14,065 nt of DNA from Actinomycetota bacterium (GCA_009699665.1 WLNS01000025.1:1-14065); one strand, 5' to 3'. Positions 7,096 through 14,049 are shown, counted from the stretch's first letter. Made by a program: numbers and translations. Notes: generated from the letters alone by a model not told the origin.

Positions 7096-7135
7096 GCTCC
7101 TCTTATGACGTCATCCCGAGGGTGTTCCCATCGGG
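7096..7135 (-). promoter_or_regulatory. infC leader: hairpin, 10-bp palindrome and ribosome site
   Basis: Just before infC the minus-strand transcript has an 8-bp stem with one bulge (7135-7115, CCCGA+TGGG pairing with CCC+TCGGG, loop AACA). It then has the perfect palindrome ATGACGTCAT (7114-7105) and AAGAGGAG (7104-7097). The stem is close enough to the ribosome site to influence initiation. A regulatory role is inference. No convincing -35/-10 pair was found in the rest of the 294-base divergent gap (7090-7383); it also holds a 10-bp palindrome TGCTCGAGCA at 7177-7186. Confidence 0.4.
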
Positions 7136-7383
7136 GCGAAGAAGAGTCGTCGTGAGCCGCGCGCGAGCCGAATATCTGCTCGAGCACTTTTCACACACAC
7201 GCTGAACTTTCGATGTACTTTGTCGGTACGTTCTGCGTGCGTTACACCCTGACCTGCCACCTGCCGAAGCACGAGGCGGAGTGCAAGACCCGGTAACCTG
7301 AAGGCTGCGGGTGGGATTTCTCCTCTTCATGAGCCGCCGGGCAAGCCCGACGAACCTGCATTAGACTACCAGAGGACACTCTC

Positions 7384-7728
7384 GTGAGCGAATCCCCCAT
7401 TGACAGCGCCACTCGTGACATCGCCGAAGTGCCTGCCGTTGAGGTGATTGTTGAGGTTGCGGTGAACCTGATGAGCGCCGCCGCCATCAAATGTGGACTC
7501 GCCGATGATGAGTCGGGCGACTCTCACATGGATCTGGATGAGGCGCGCAAGCTCATCAACTCGCTGGCCGGGCTCATTACGGCAGCGGCGCCTGAGATTT
7601 CGGATTCGCACGCGCGTCCCCTGCGCGACGGCCTGCGTTCGCTGCAGCTCGCGTTTCGCGAGGCCAGCCCCTTCCCCGACCCGATTGGCAAGGGCCCGGG
7701 CGAGAAGTGGACCGGTCCGGTCAACTAA
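7384..7728 (+). CDS. DUF1844 family protein (114 aa)
   Basis: A small acidic, Ala-rich soluble protein with no signal peptide or membrane segment. It contains the DUF1844 pattern EVAVNLMSAAAIKCGL (residues about 24-39), a DLDEARKLINSLAGLI helix (about 50-65), and a C-terminal FPDPIGKGPGEKWTGPVN tail. The function of the family is unknown. The GTG start at 7384 has AGAGGA 7 bases upstream. It is divergent from infC, which is the usual actinobacterial placement as I recall it, and this conserved neighbourhood hints at a link to translation, but nothing in the sequence proves one. The next gene on this strand, the aldehyde dehydrogenase, starts 107 bases later and has its own strong ribosome site. 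Confidence 0.82.
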   Translation: MSESPIDSATRDIAEVPAVEVIVEVAVNLMSAAAIKCGLADDESGDSHMDLDEARKLINSLAGLITAAAPEISDSHARPLRDGLRSLQLAFREASPFPDPIGKGPGEKWTGPVN

Positions 7729-7778
7729 CGCGCTCGCGCGCTCTCCATCATTGTTACTAACCAAGAGAAATTTGTCGA

Positions 7779-7799
7779 CGAATACGATTATTTTGTTCG
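7779..7799. promoter_or_regulatory. AT-rich imperfect dyad upstream of the aldehyde dehydrogenase, possible operator
   Basis: The 21 bases from CGAATACG to TTGTTCG form an imperfect dyad around 7789, with 7 of 10 symmetric pairs matching and perfect CGAA/TTCG ends. It lies 36 bases before the ATG in the only strongly AT-rich patch of the gap (7729-7834). Such dyads are typical sites for TetR- or GntR-type regulators, but no regulator gene is nearby. No clear -35/-10 pair was seen. Confidence 0.3.
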
Positions 7800-7834
7800 T
7801 GAATTGAAACACACGGTCAAAGGAGACATCACGC

Positions 7835-9295
7835 ATGGCATCAACACCCAAAATTGGTCCCGGCAAGTTGTTTATCAATGGGGAATGGCGTGAGTCATCC
7901 GATGGTCAACGCCACGATGTGATTAACCCCGCTACCGGCGAGGTGGTCTCGAGCATCGCGTGGGCCACGGCCGCGGATGTGGACGCCGCGGTCGCCGCTG
8001 CCCGCGCCGCCTTCGACAAAGGCGAGTGGTCGGGACTCAGCGGCCGCGAGCGTTCACGCATCCTGCTTCGCGTGTCGCACATCATGCGCGAGCGCTCCGA
8101 CGAGCTGGCCTATGCCGAGAGCGTTGACGTGGGCAAACCCATCACCTTCGCAAACATCGTGGATGTGAACACCGCGATCGAACAGTACGAATACGTCGCG
8201 AGCATGGCCCAGCACCTCGACGGTGCCACGCGCGAGACGCCGCTACCGGCGTTCGCCTTCACCCGTCGCGAGCCCATCGGGGTCGTGGGAGCCATAACGC
8301 CGTTCAACTTTCCGCTGATTCTCTCGAGCACCAAAATTGCGCCGGCACTGGCCGCCGGAAACACCGTCGTGCACAAGCCGGCGAGCGACACTCCCCTGAC
8401 CGCACTGATCATGGCCGACATTTTGACGTCAGCCGGAGTTCCCGCGGGCGTCTTCAACGTGGTCACCGGATCGGGCTCGGGCCTGGGCGATCACATTGTC
8501 TCGCACCCCGACATCGACAAGATTGCGTTCACCGGTTCCACCGAGGTGGGACAGCACGTAGCCTCGCTGGCCGGTCAGACCCTCAAGCCGGTCACCGCCG
8601 AGCTCGGCGGAAACGCCGCCAACATTCTGTTCGCCGACGCCGACCTTGACCAGGCCATCGGCGCCATCATCAGTGGCTTCGTATTCAACTCGGGACAGTT
8701 CTGCATGGCGGGCCCTCGTCTGCTGGTCGAGCGTCCGCTCTATGAAACCGTGCTCGGAATCCTCGCGCAGGCCGTGCCCGGCGTGCCCATCGGGGATCCG
8801 ATGAAGCCCGAAACGGTTATTGGCCCACTCTCGAGCCAGGTGCAGCTCGACAAGGTTGCTGGCATCGTCGCAGCGGCCATCGCCCGCGGAGCACGGGTTG
8901 TTGCCGGCGGCAAGCCCATGGAACTCAATGGCGGCTTTTACTACGAGGCCACGGTTTTGGCCGACCTGCCCAACGACGATGTGGCCGTTGCCGAAGAAAC
9001 CTTTGGCCCGGTGCTCACCGTGCAGCCCTTCGACACCGAGGAAGAGGCTATTCGTCTGGCCAACAGCACGCCCTATGGTTTGGCCGCGGGATTGCAGACG
9101 GGCAACATTGCTCGGGCGCACCGAGTATCGGCGGCCCTGGATGCCGGAATCGTCTGGGTCAACGCGTGGGCGCTGCTCGACCCGGCCGTGCCGTTTGGTG
9201 GCGTGAAGGCATCCGGCTGGGGACGCGAATACGGTCCCGAGGCGCTCGAGGCCTACACCCGCACCAAGTCGGTCGTGATCTCGACCTTGGGCTAG
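7835..9295 (+). CDS. NAD(P)+-dependent aldehyde dehydrogenase (486 aa)
   Basis: Full-length member of the aldehyde dehydrogenase superfamily, oxidising an aldehyde to the acid. Catalytic residues are all present: C290 in NSGQFCMAGP, general base E256 in TAELGGNAAN, N158 in TPFNFP. Cofactor residues: K181 in HKPAS, the FTGSTEVG loop (232-239), and EETFGP (E388, F390). C-terminal VPFGGVKASGWGREYG is also typical. The substrate cannot be told; the sequence falls with general betaine/aromatic/short-chain aldehyde dehydrogenases. ATG at 7835 has AAAGGAGA about 9 bases upstream. It is cytoplasmic, with no signal peptide. It stands between sseB and the DUF1844 gene, two genes that are often neighbours in this lineage, so it may be a later insertion. 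It is convergent with sseB and probably monocistronic. Confidence 0.93.
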   Translation: MASTPKIGPGKLFINGEWRESSDGQRHDVINPATGEVVSSIAWATAADVDAAVAAARAAFDKGEWSGLSGRERSRILLRVSHIMRERSDELAYAESVDVGKPITFANIVDVNTAIEQYEYVASMAQHLDGATRETPLPAFAFTRREPIGVVGAITPFNFPLILSSTKIAPALAAGNTVVHKPASDTPLTALIMADILTSAGVPAGVFNVVTGSGSGLGDHIVSHPDIDKIAFTGSTEVGQHVASLAGQTLKPVTAELGGNAANILFADADLDQAIGAIISGFVFNSGQFCMAGPRLLVERPLYETVLGILAQAVPGVPIGDPMKPETVIGPLSSQVQLDKVAGIVAAAIARGARVVAGGKPMELNGGFYYEATVLADLPNDDVAVAEETFGPVLTVQPFDTEEEAIRLANSTPYGLAAGLQTGNIARAHRVSAALDAGIVWVNAWALLDPAVPFGGVKASGWGREYGPEALEAYTRTKSVVISTLG

Positions 9296-9325
9296 GTGGC
9301 CGGCTCTCCCTGAAGACCCAAAGAC

Positions 9326-9388
9326 TTAGGATCGACGCCGGCGTGCCAAAAGCAGCAGCGCGAGACCGGCAGCGATAGATTTCGCACC
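9326..9388 (-). other. In-frame hydrophobic + Arg tail behind the sseB stop codon
   Basis: Directly after the TAG of the SseB-family gene, the same frame continues for 20 codons to TAA at 9328-9326 and reads GAKSIAAGLALLLLARRRRS. A hydrophobic run followed by four Arg is the usual ending of cell-wall-anchored or tail-anchored proteins. It may be translated by read-through, be the relic of a lost membrane-protein end, or be chance. It fills most of the 93-base gap to the aldehyde dehydrogenase stop, where no good terminator is visible. Confidence 0.35.
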
Positions 9389-10180
9389 CTAGTTTTGGCG
9401 AGGCACGACCTGCACGAGCAGGTTGTCGACCCGCTCGGCGAGCAGCTCTGATTGGCCCAGGCGTCTGCGCAGATCGGCGAGCAGCTGAGTCAAGTCATCG
9501 GGAGCCATGCGCAGCGCGAGCGTGAGGCGAATCACCAGGTCGTGACCGAAGCCGTGGGCATCAGGGTCGCCACTAACAAGGGTGAAATCGTTGATCCGCC
9601 CATCACTGCTGGTGGCCGTGTGCACCGCGGCCACCACATCCGGATCGGCGTGTGGCGGTGTCCAAGGCTGCTCGGCGGCAATCGCTCGAAGCGTGGGCCT
9701 GCGCAACACGATCTCGGTGTCGCTCGTGGCATCAACGACCACCCAGCTGCAGTCGTCGAGCAGAGCGGACGCGGCGGCGCGCAGGCCGTCGGCCGGCACG
9801 GGTCGGGCATCGGCGCGCCAGGCCGTCATGGCGGCGACACTCGAAAAGATCGGCAGCACGGTTTGTCCGTCCGGACCCTCGACGTGCACCACCGCGAGTT
9901 CCTGCGTCTTGTCAACGCGCAGTCCGGCCGGGCTCACGCCCTCGTCTCCGACCTCGGCAATAAGCGGAATGAGAAACCGGCTCACGCGCACCGCATCCAC
10001 AACGGCGGCGTGGGCGGCGGCTCGTGTGGTGTCATCCTCGGCAAGAGAACGGAAGTGGGCGATGGCCTCAGCGAAGGCGACCGGAGTCGATCCGTCATCG
10101 GCCGCGAAAGCGTTCGGCTCGAAGGAACGCCCGGACCACGACTGCCCGGCCGAGTCGGCGTGCTCGTTTGAGCCGAACAT
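9389..10180 (-). CDS. SseB-family protein (263 aa)
   Basis: The central part resembles the SseB N-terminal domain: RFLIPLIAEV (about 68-77), an ELAVVHVEGPDGQTVLPIFSS stretch (about 94-114), and VVVDATSDTEIVLRRP (about 146-161). The C-terminal 70 residues, ending in LLVQVVPRQN, form a second soluble region. In actinobacteria these proteins commonly sit next to the histidine genes, but their role is unknown. The name comes from a family first linked to sulfurtransferase activity, which should not be assumed here. ATG at 10180 follows the priA stop by 11 bases with a weak AGGG ribosome site, so it is the last gene of the his operon. No catalytic residues can be named. After its TAG the frame continues into a hydrophobic-Arg tail (separate entry). 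Confidence 0.8.
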   Translation of the reverse strand: MFGSNEHADSAGQSWSGRSFEPNAFAADDGSTPVAFAEAIAHFRSLAEDDTTRAAAHAAVVDAVRVSRFLIPLIAEVGDEGVSPAGLRVDKTQELAVVHVEGPDGQTVLPIFSSVAAMTAWRADARPVPADGLRAAASALLDDCSWVVVDATSDTEIVLRRPTLRAIAAEQPWTPPHADPDVVAAVHTATSSDGRINDFTLVSGDPDAHGFGHDLVIRLTLALRMAPDDLTQLLADLRRRLGQSELLAERVDNLLVQVVPRQN

Positions 10181-10191
10181 GTGCTGGCGCC

Positions 10192-10926
10192 CTAGTTGTA
10201 GGCGACGTCGATGGCCTGAATCAGCGTGAACTTGCCGGCGTAGAGTGCCTTGCCGACGATGGCGCTCTCGACACCCTGAGGCACGAGCTCACGCAGTACG
10301 CGCAGATCGTCAAGACTCGAAATGCCGCCGGAGGCAACCACCGGCTTGTTGGTCTTCTGGGCAATGCTGGTGAGCAGTTCGACGTTAGGGCCGTTGAGCA
10401 TGCCGTCGCGCGTAACGTCGGTCACCACGTAGCGCGCGCAACCGGCGTCTTCGAGGCGGGCGAGAACATCCCACAGGTTGCCGCCCTCTTTGGTCCAGCC
10501 ACGGGCAGCCAGGGTTTCACCGCGCACGTCGAGCCCCACGGCAACCTGATCGCCGTAGCGAGCAATGGCGGAGGCCGCCCACGCGGGATCTTCGAGAGCG
10601 GCCGTGCCGAGATTGACGCGCGTTGCGCCGCTCTCGAGCGCGGCGTCGAGGCTGGCATCATCGCGAATACCACCAGAGAGCTCGATCTTTACGGTGGGCA
10701 CCGCCGCAATAACGCGGCGCAGGAGGGCGCGATTCTCGCCCCGGCCAAAAGCCGCGTCGAGATCGACCAAATGAATCCACTCGGCACCCTGCGTGGCCCA
10801 GTCGCCGGCAGCATCGACGGGATCGCCGTAGTTAGTCTCGGTGCCGAGCTCGCCCTGGGTGAGGCGCACGGCCTTACCCTCGGCGACATCGACGGCGGGC
10901 AGAAGTTCAAGAACGGGAGTGGTCAT
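10192..10926 (-). CDS. priA: PriA: bifunctional ProFAR / phosphoribosylanthranilate isomerase (244 aa)
   Basis: A beta-alpha barrel that catalyses the HisA step of histidine synthesis and, in actinobacteria, usually also the TrpF step of tryptophan synthesis. The catalytic acid/base pair is visible: D13 in PAVDVAEGKAVRL and D174 in VTDVTRDGML. R21 and W144 line up with Arg19 and Trp145 of Mycobacterium PriA, which bind the tryptophan-pathway substrate; this supports the bifunctional type over plain HisA. Phosphate-binding glycines are present in ELSGGIRDD and VASGGISS. No trpF is in the window. ATG at 10926 overlaps the hisH stop as ATGA, so translation is coupled to hisH, whose product supplies the next enzyme of the pathway. 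Confidence 0.94.
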   Translation of the reverse strand: MTTPVLELLPAVDVAEGKAVRLTQGELGTETNYGDPVDAAGDWATQGAEWIHLVDLDAAFGRGENRALLRRVIAAVPTVKIELSGGIRDDASLDAALESGATRVNLGTAALEDPAWAASAIARYGDQVAVGLDVRGETLAARGWTKEGGNLWDVLARLEDAGCARYVVTDVTRDGMLNGPNVELLTSIAQKTNKPVVASGGISSLDDLRVLRELVPQGVESAIVGKALYAGKFTLIQAIDVAYN

Positions 10927-11555
10927 AGCGAATTAATCCAATTGGTCAGCAGGCGGATTCCGGCCGGGCCGGACTTTTCAGGGTGAAATTGTGTGGCCGA
11001 CAGCGGCCCATTCTCGACCGCCGCCACGAACGGCTCACCATAGGTCGCCCACGTCACGCGTGGGGCAGGGAACGGATCACTCACGTCGAGCGTCCACTCG
11101 GTGGCCGCATACGAGTGTACAAAATAGAAGCGCTCATCGTGAATGCCGTCGAAGAGCACCGAGTCGGCAGGAGCATCGACCGTATTCCAGCCCATGTGTG
11201 GCAGCACATCGGCAGACAGCTTGCGCACCACGCCCGGCCACTGGCCCAACCCGGGCGTGTCGGTGCCGTGCTCGACCCCGTGGTCAAAGAGCACCTGCAT
11301 GCCTACGCAAATTCCGAGCACGGGCCTTCCACCGGCCAAACGGCTCTCGATGATGCCGTCGCCGCCGGATGCGAGCAAGGCCTCCATGACCGCCGCAAAG
11401 GCCCCGACACCGGGAACCACAAGCCCATCGGCTTCGGCACACGCGGCTCGATCTTTGGTGAGTTCGACCGTGGCACCGGCAAGCTCCAGCGCCTTGATGG
11501 CGGAGTGAATATTGCCGGTACCGTAGTCGAATACAACGACGGACTTAGCCGTCAC
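10923..11555 (-). CDS. hisH: Imidazole glycerol phosphate synthase, glutaminase subunit HisH (210 aa)
   Basis: Class I glutamine amidotransferase that releases ammonia from glutamine and feeds it to HisF to close the imidazole ring. The catalytic triad is complete: C83 in GICVGMQ, H191 and E193 in QFHPEKSG. The oxyanion region is VVPGVGAF (46-53), and the N-terminus VVVFDYGTGN is typical. Length is normal. The GTG start at 11555 overlaps the hisB stop by four bases (GTGA), and its own stop overlaps the priA start. hisF, its partner, is not in the window, so the genes for the two subunits of this enzyme are separated, at least within what can be seen here. Confidence 0.96.
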   Translation of the reverse strand: MTAKSVVVFDYGTGNIHSAIKALELAGATVELTKDRAACAEADGLVVPGVGAFAAVMEALLASGGDGIIESRLAGGRPVLGICVGMQVLFDHGVEHGTDTPGLGQWPGVVRKLSADVLPHMGWNTVDAPADSVLFDGIHDERFYFVHSYAATEWTLDVSDPFPAPRVTWATYGEPFVAAVENGPLSATQFHPEKSGPAGIRLLTNWINSL

Positions 11556-12160
11556 AAAGCGCCCTTGGTGCTCGGCACACCCGTAACGAGCGGGTCGAGC
11601 GCCTTGGCCTGGCGGAACGCGCGCGCGAACGCCTTGAACTCGGCCTCGGCAATGTGGTGCGGGTCGCGCCCGGCCAGCACCGTGATGTGCGTCGTGAGCC
11701 CGGCGTTGAACGTGATGGCCTCAAAAACGTGCCGCACCATGGAGCCAGTGAAGTGTCCGCCGATGAGGTGAAACTCAAAACCGGCTGGCTCACCCGTGTG
11801 CACGAGGTAGGGGCGACCTGAAATATCTACGACCGCACGCGCCAGCGCATCGTCGAGCGGAACCAGGGCGTCGCCAAAACGCGAGATGCCCGACTTATCG
11901 CCGAGTGCCTCGTTGATCGCCTGGCCCAAGACGATAGCCGTGTCTTCGACGGTGTGGTGCACGTCAATCTCGGTGTCGCCCGTTGCGGTGACCGTGAGGT
12001 CGGTGAGCGAGTGCTTGGCGAAGGCCGTCAGCATGTGGTCAAAGAAGGGCACCGTGGTCGAGATGGTCGAGACACCGGTGCCGTCGAGGTTGAGCTCGAG
12101 GTTGACAGTGGACTCGCTCGTCTGTCGCGTCAGGCGCGCGATCCGGGCATTCTTCGTCAT
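11552..12160 (-). CDS. hisB: Imidazoleglycerol-phosphate dehydratase HisB (202 aa)
   Basis: Dehydrates imidazole glycerol phosphate to imidazole acetol phosphate. The metal-binding motifs are intact: VPFFDHML (about 38-45), DVHHTVEDTA (about 66-75), HLIGGHFTGSM and AGRDPHHIAEAEFKAFARA. Length equals the monofunctional enzyme; there is no phosphatase domain, as expected outside proteobacteria. ATG at 12160 has no recognisable ribosome site. Instead a TAGAAT box sits exactly at -12 to -7, so part of the expression may come from a leaderless transcript. It lies 41 bases after hisC, and its product makes the substrate of HisC. Confidence 0.96.
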   Translation of the reverse strand: MTKNARIARLTRQTSESTVNLELNLDGTGVSTISTTVPFFDHMLTAFAKHSLTDLTVTATGDTEIDVHHTVEDTAIVLGQAINEALGDKSGISRFGDALVPLDDALARAVVDISGRPYLVHTGEPAGFEFHLIGGHFTGSMVRHVFEAITFNAGLTTHITVLAGRDPHHIAEAEFKAFARAFRQAKALDPLVTGVPSTKGAL

Positions 12161-12166
12161 GCACTC

Positions 12167-12172
12167 ATTCTA
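12167..12172 (-). promoter_or_regulatory. -10-like TAGAAT box for a leaderless hisB transcript
   Basis: The minus strand has TAGAAT followed by six bases and the hisB ATG, placing the box at -12 to -7 from the A of ATG. A transcript from it would begin at or next to the start codon, as is common for leaderless genes in actinobacteria. The -35 region is poor and GC-rich. Confidence 0.4.
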
Positions 12173-12176
12173 TCGA

Positions 12177-12188
12177 CACGCGCGCGTG
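12177..12188. repeat. 12-bp perfect palindrome in the hisC-hisB gap
   Basis: CACGCGCGCGTG is a perfect 12-base palindrome and lies just upstream of the TAGAAT box, in the normal -35/spacer position. It could be an operator or be chance in GC-rich DNA. Confidence 0.35.
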
Positions 12189-12201
12189 CCCTCGAAGGAG
12201 G

Positions 12202-13305
12202 CTATGTCTGTGTGCCGTTCGCGTTCTTCGCGCCGTTGAGTGCGGCCAACGCGGTCAAAAATTCGGTGGTCTCGCGCTCGGTGCCCGCGGTGACGCGCAG
12301 GTGGTGCGGAATTCCGACATCGCGAATGATGATGCCCTGCGCCAACAGCTCGTCAAAAACGCGCTGCGGGTTTGCGACGTTGCCGAACAGCACGAAGTTT
12401 GCGTCGGACGGATAAGGCGTATAGCCCAGAGTCGCAAGTTCGCTCACGAGTAGATCGCGTTGGATTTTGATGTCATCAACCATTGCCAGCATTTCGCTCG
12501 CGTGGGCCAGAGCGCCTTCGGCCGCCGCCTGGGTCAGTGCAGAAAGGTGATACGGCAGACGAACCAGACGCAGAGCGTCGATAACCGCCGGGTCGGCCGC
12601 CAAGTAACCCACGCGGGCACCGGCAAAGGCGAACGCCTTGCTCATGGTGCGCGACACGACCAAGCGCGGGCGTCCGGCGAGCAGGTCGAGAGCCGTCTCG
12701 GATCCCTGGGGCGAGAATTCTGCGTAGGCCTCATCGACAAAAACCATGCCCGTCGTCGCGGCGTAGGCAGCGGCGATGGTTTCATTTGACACGGACGTGC
12801 CGGTGGGGTTATTCGGCGTGCACAGAAAGACCATGTCGGGCGATTGCAGCTCGATGGCCGCCACGGCGATCTCGGGGGTAATGGCAAAGTCTGGACCGCG
12901 CTCGGCGGTCAGCCACGTCGTGCCCGATCCCGCGGCAATGATCTTGTGCATCGAGTAGGTCGGCGGAAAGGCCAGCACGGATCGACCCGGCCCGCCAAAC
13001 GCCTGCAGCATGTGTTGGATGACCTCGTTCGAGCCGTTGGCCGCCCAGACATTTTCGCGCGTCAGGCCGTGGCCCAGGTAATTCGCCAGGGCGTCTCGCA
13101 GGCTAACGAACTCGCGATCGGGGTAGCGATTGATCGACGTCAGGGCACCCTGCACGCGCTCGAGGATGTCATCGACAACAGCTTGAGGCACCGGGTGGGT
13201 GTTCTCGTTGACGTTCAGTTCGACCCGCACGTGCGCTTGCGGAGCACCGTAGGGGCTCATGCCGCGCAGGTCATCGCGAATCGGCAGGTCGTCAAGCGAG
13301 GTCAC
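12202..13305 (-). CDS. hisC: Histidinol-phosphate aminotransferase HisC (367 aa)
   Basis: PLP enzyme of fold type I that transfers an amino group from glutamate to imidazole acetol phosphate. Visible active-site residues (numbered from the chosen start): N166 in CTPNNPTG, D191 and Y194 in DEAYAEF, lysine K223 in SRTMSKAFAFAGARVGY, and R231. The N-terminal LNVNENTHPVP and the C-terminal HHLRVTAGT are also family marks. I start at GTG 13305 because related proteins begin MTSLDDLP as I recall; GTG 13344 would add 13 residues without homologous look and has no ribosome site either. A TAAACT box just upstream suggests leaderless translation. It is the first gene of hisC-hisB-hisH-priA-sseB; hisD, often placed before hisC, is absent here. 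Confidence 0.94.
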   Translation of the reverse strand: MTSLDDLPIRDDLRGMSPYGAPQAHVRVELNVNENTHPVPQAVVDDILERVQGALTSINRYPDREFVSLRDALANYLGHGLTRENVWAANGSNEVIQHMLQAFGGPGRSVLAFPPTYSMHKIIAAGSGTTWLTAERGPDFAITPEIAVAAIELQSPDMVFLCTPNNPTGTSVSNETIAAAYAATTGMVFVDEAYAEFSPQGSETALDLLAGRPRLVVSRTMSKAFAFAGARVGYLAADPAVIDALRLVRLPYHLSALTQAAAEGALAHASEMLAMVDDIKIQRDLLVSELATLGYTPYPSDANFVLFGNVANPQRVFDELLAQGIIIRDVGIPHHLRVTAGTERETTEFLTALAALNGAKNANGTQT

Positions 13306-13312
13306 TCGGACA

Positions 13313-13318
13313 AGTTTA
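13313..13318 (-). promoter_or_regulatory. -10-like TAAACT box upstream of hisC
   Basis: On the minus strand TAAACT ends 8 bases before GTG 13305, so transcription would start about at the start codon. No ribosome site precedes that GTG, which fits leaderless translation. The -35 match is weak. The divergent YqhA-family gene begins 78 bases from the hisC start, so both promoters must share this short gap. Confidence 0.4.
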
Positions 13319-13383
13319 GGCGAATGCGATATTGTCGGTGGCACCGAGGGTTGCCGACACTCTCACCCGACGAAGGATGACGC

Positions 13384-13977
13384 GTGAAGTTCCAACACGG
13401 TATCGAAAGATTGATCTTTGGAGCTCGCTGGCTCTTGGCCCCGCTCTATGTGGGCCTCATCATCGTTCTGCTTATTTTGGCCTACAAGTTCGTTTACGAC
13501 CTTGTGTTCTTGGTGATACACGTTGTCGAACAGCAATTCGCCAGCAATAGCCACGCCGGCGACAGCATGTTTATCATTGACCTGCTCTCGCTGCTTGATC
13601 TCGTGCTGATTAGCAACTTGATTCTCATTGTGCTGTTCGCCGGCTACGAAAACTTTGTGTCGAAGATTGAGGTAGCCGAGAAATCTGTCGACCGCCCCGC
13701 CTGGATGGGTTCGGTCGATTTCTCGGGACTCAAGATAAAGCTCATTGGCTCGCTCGTGGCCATTTCAGTCATTTCACTCTTGGCGAGCTTTATTGAACTA
13801 TCGCTCAACCCGGACCAAGAGGTGGGCCCTGCCCTGTTCTGGCAGATCATCATCCACTTGACCTTCGTGGTCTCGGGCGTGATGTTCGCCGTCATGGACT
13901 GGATTTCGGACTCACGCGCCCTTCGTGCGAAAGCACTGCATGACGGCGGGGCGAACGTGGTCGGCGACGGCATATAG
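13384..13977 (+). CDS. YqhA/UPF0114 family membrane protein (197 aa)
   Basis: Resembles E. coli YqhA over its whole length: RWLLAPLY near the N-terminus (15-22), GYENFVSKIEVAE (87-99), a short LKIKLIGSLVAISVISLL segment, and WQIIIHLTFVVSG (153-165). Four membrane segments are visible at about 18-40, 64-87, 119-139 and 151-173. Function of the family is unknown. It is somewhat longer than E. coli YqhA (about 164) because of a loop near 50-60 and a C-terminal tail of about 20 residues. The GTG start at 13384 has AAGGA 6 bases upstream. It is divergent from hisC and has no gene partner in the window. Confidence 0.88.
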   Translation: MKFQHGIERLIFGARWLLAPLYVGLIIVLLILAYKFVYDLVFLVIHVVEQQFASNSHAGDSMFIIDLLSLLDLVLISNLILIVLFAGYENFVSKIEVAEKSVDRPAWMGSVDFSGLKIKLIGSLVAISVISLLASFIELSLNPDQEVGPALFWQIIIHLTFVVSGVMFAVMDWISDSRALRAKALHDGGANVVGDGI

Positions 13978-14012
13978 ACAAGCGTCTCCGCTGGCAGTAA
14001 TGCGCCGCGCAG

Positions 14013-14049
14013 ATGCGCTGGTGCTCATGCGCTGGTGCTCATGCGCTGG
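14013..14049. repeat. 14-bp tandem repeat, 2.6 copies
   Basis: ATGCGCTGGTGCTC occurs twice head to tail (14013-14026, 14027-14040), followed by the first nine bases of a third copy (14041-14049). It lies in the last 88 bases of the window, after the YqhA-family gene, where I see no gene that I can support. Confidence 0.85.

Noticed and set aside
7102..7131. Tiny leader peptides before infC (MGTPSG and MTS)
   Set aside because: Both are too short, have no ribosome site, and carry no run of regulatory codons.
9335..9344. Palindrome ACGCCGGCGT between the aldehyde dehydrogenase and sseB as terminator
   Set aside because: No loop and no T-run on either strand; it also codes part of the Arg-rich tail.
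12195..12239. AAGGAGG followed by ATG and a 11-residue Arg-rich peptide on the plus strand
   Set aside because: The spacing between AAGGAGG and ATG is only 2 bases, and the frame is antisense to the conserved end of hisC.
13345..13383. A clear promoter for the YqhA-family gene
   Set aside because: TTGCCG at the right distance has only AGGATG as partner; the match is too poor to call.
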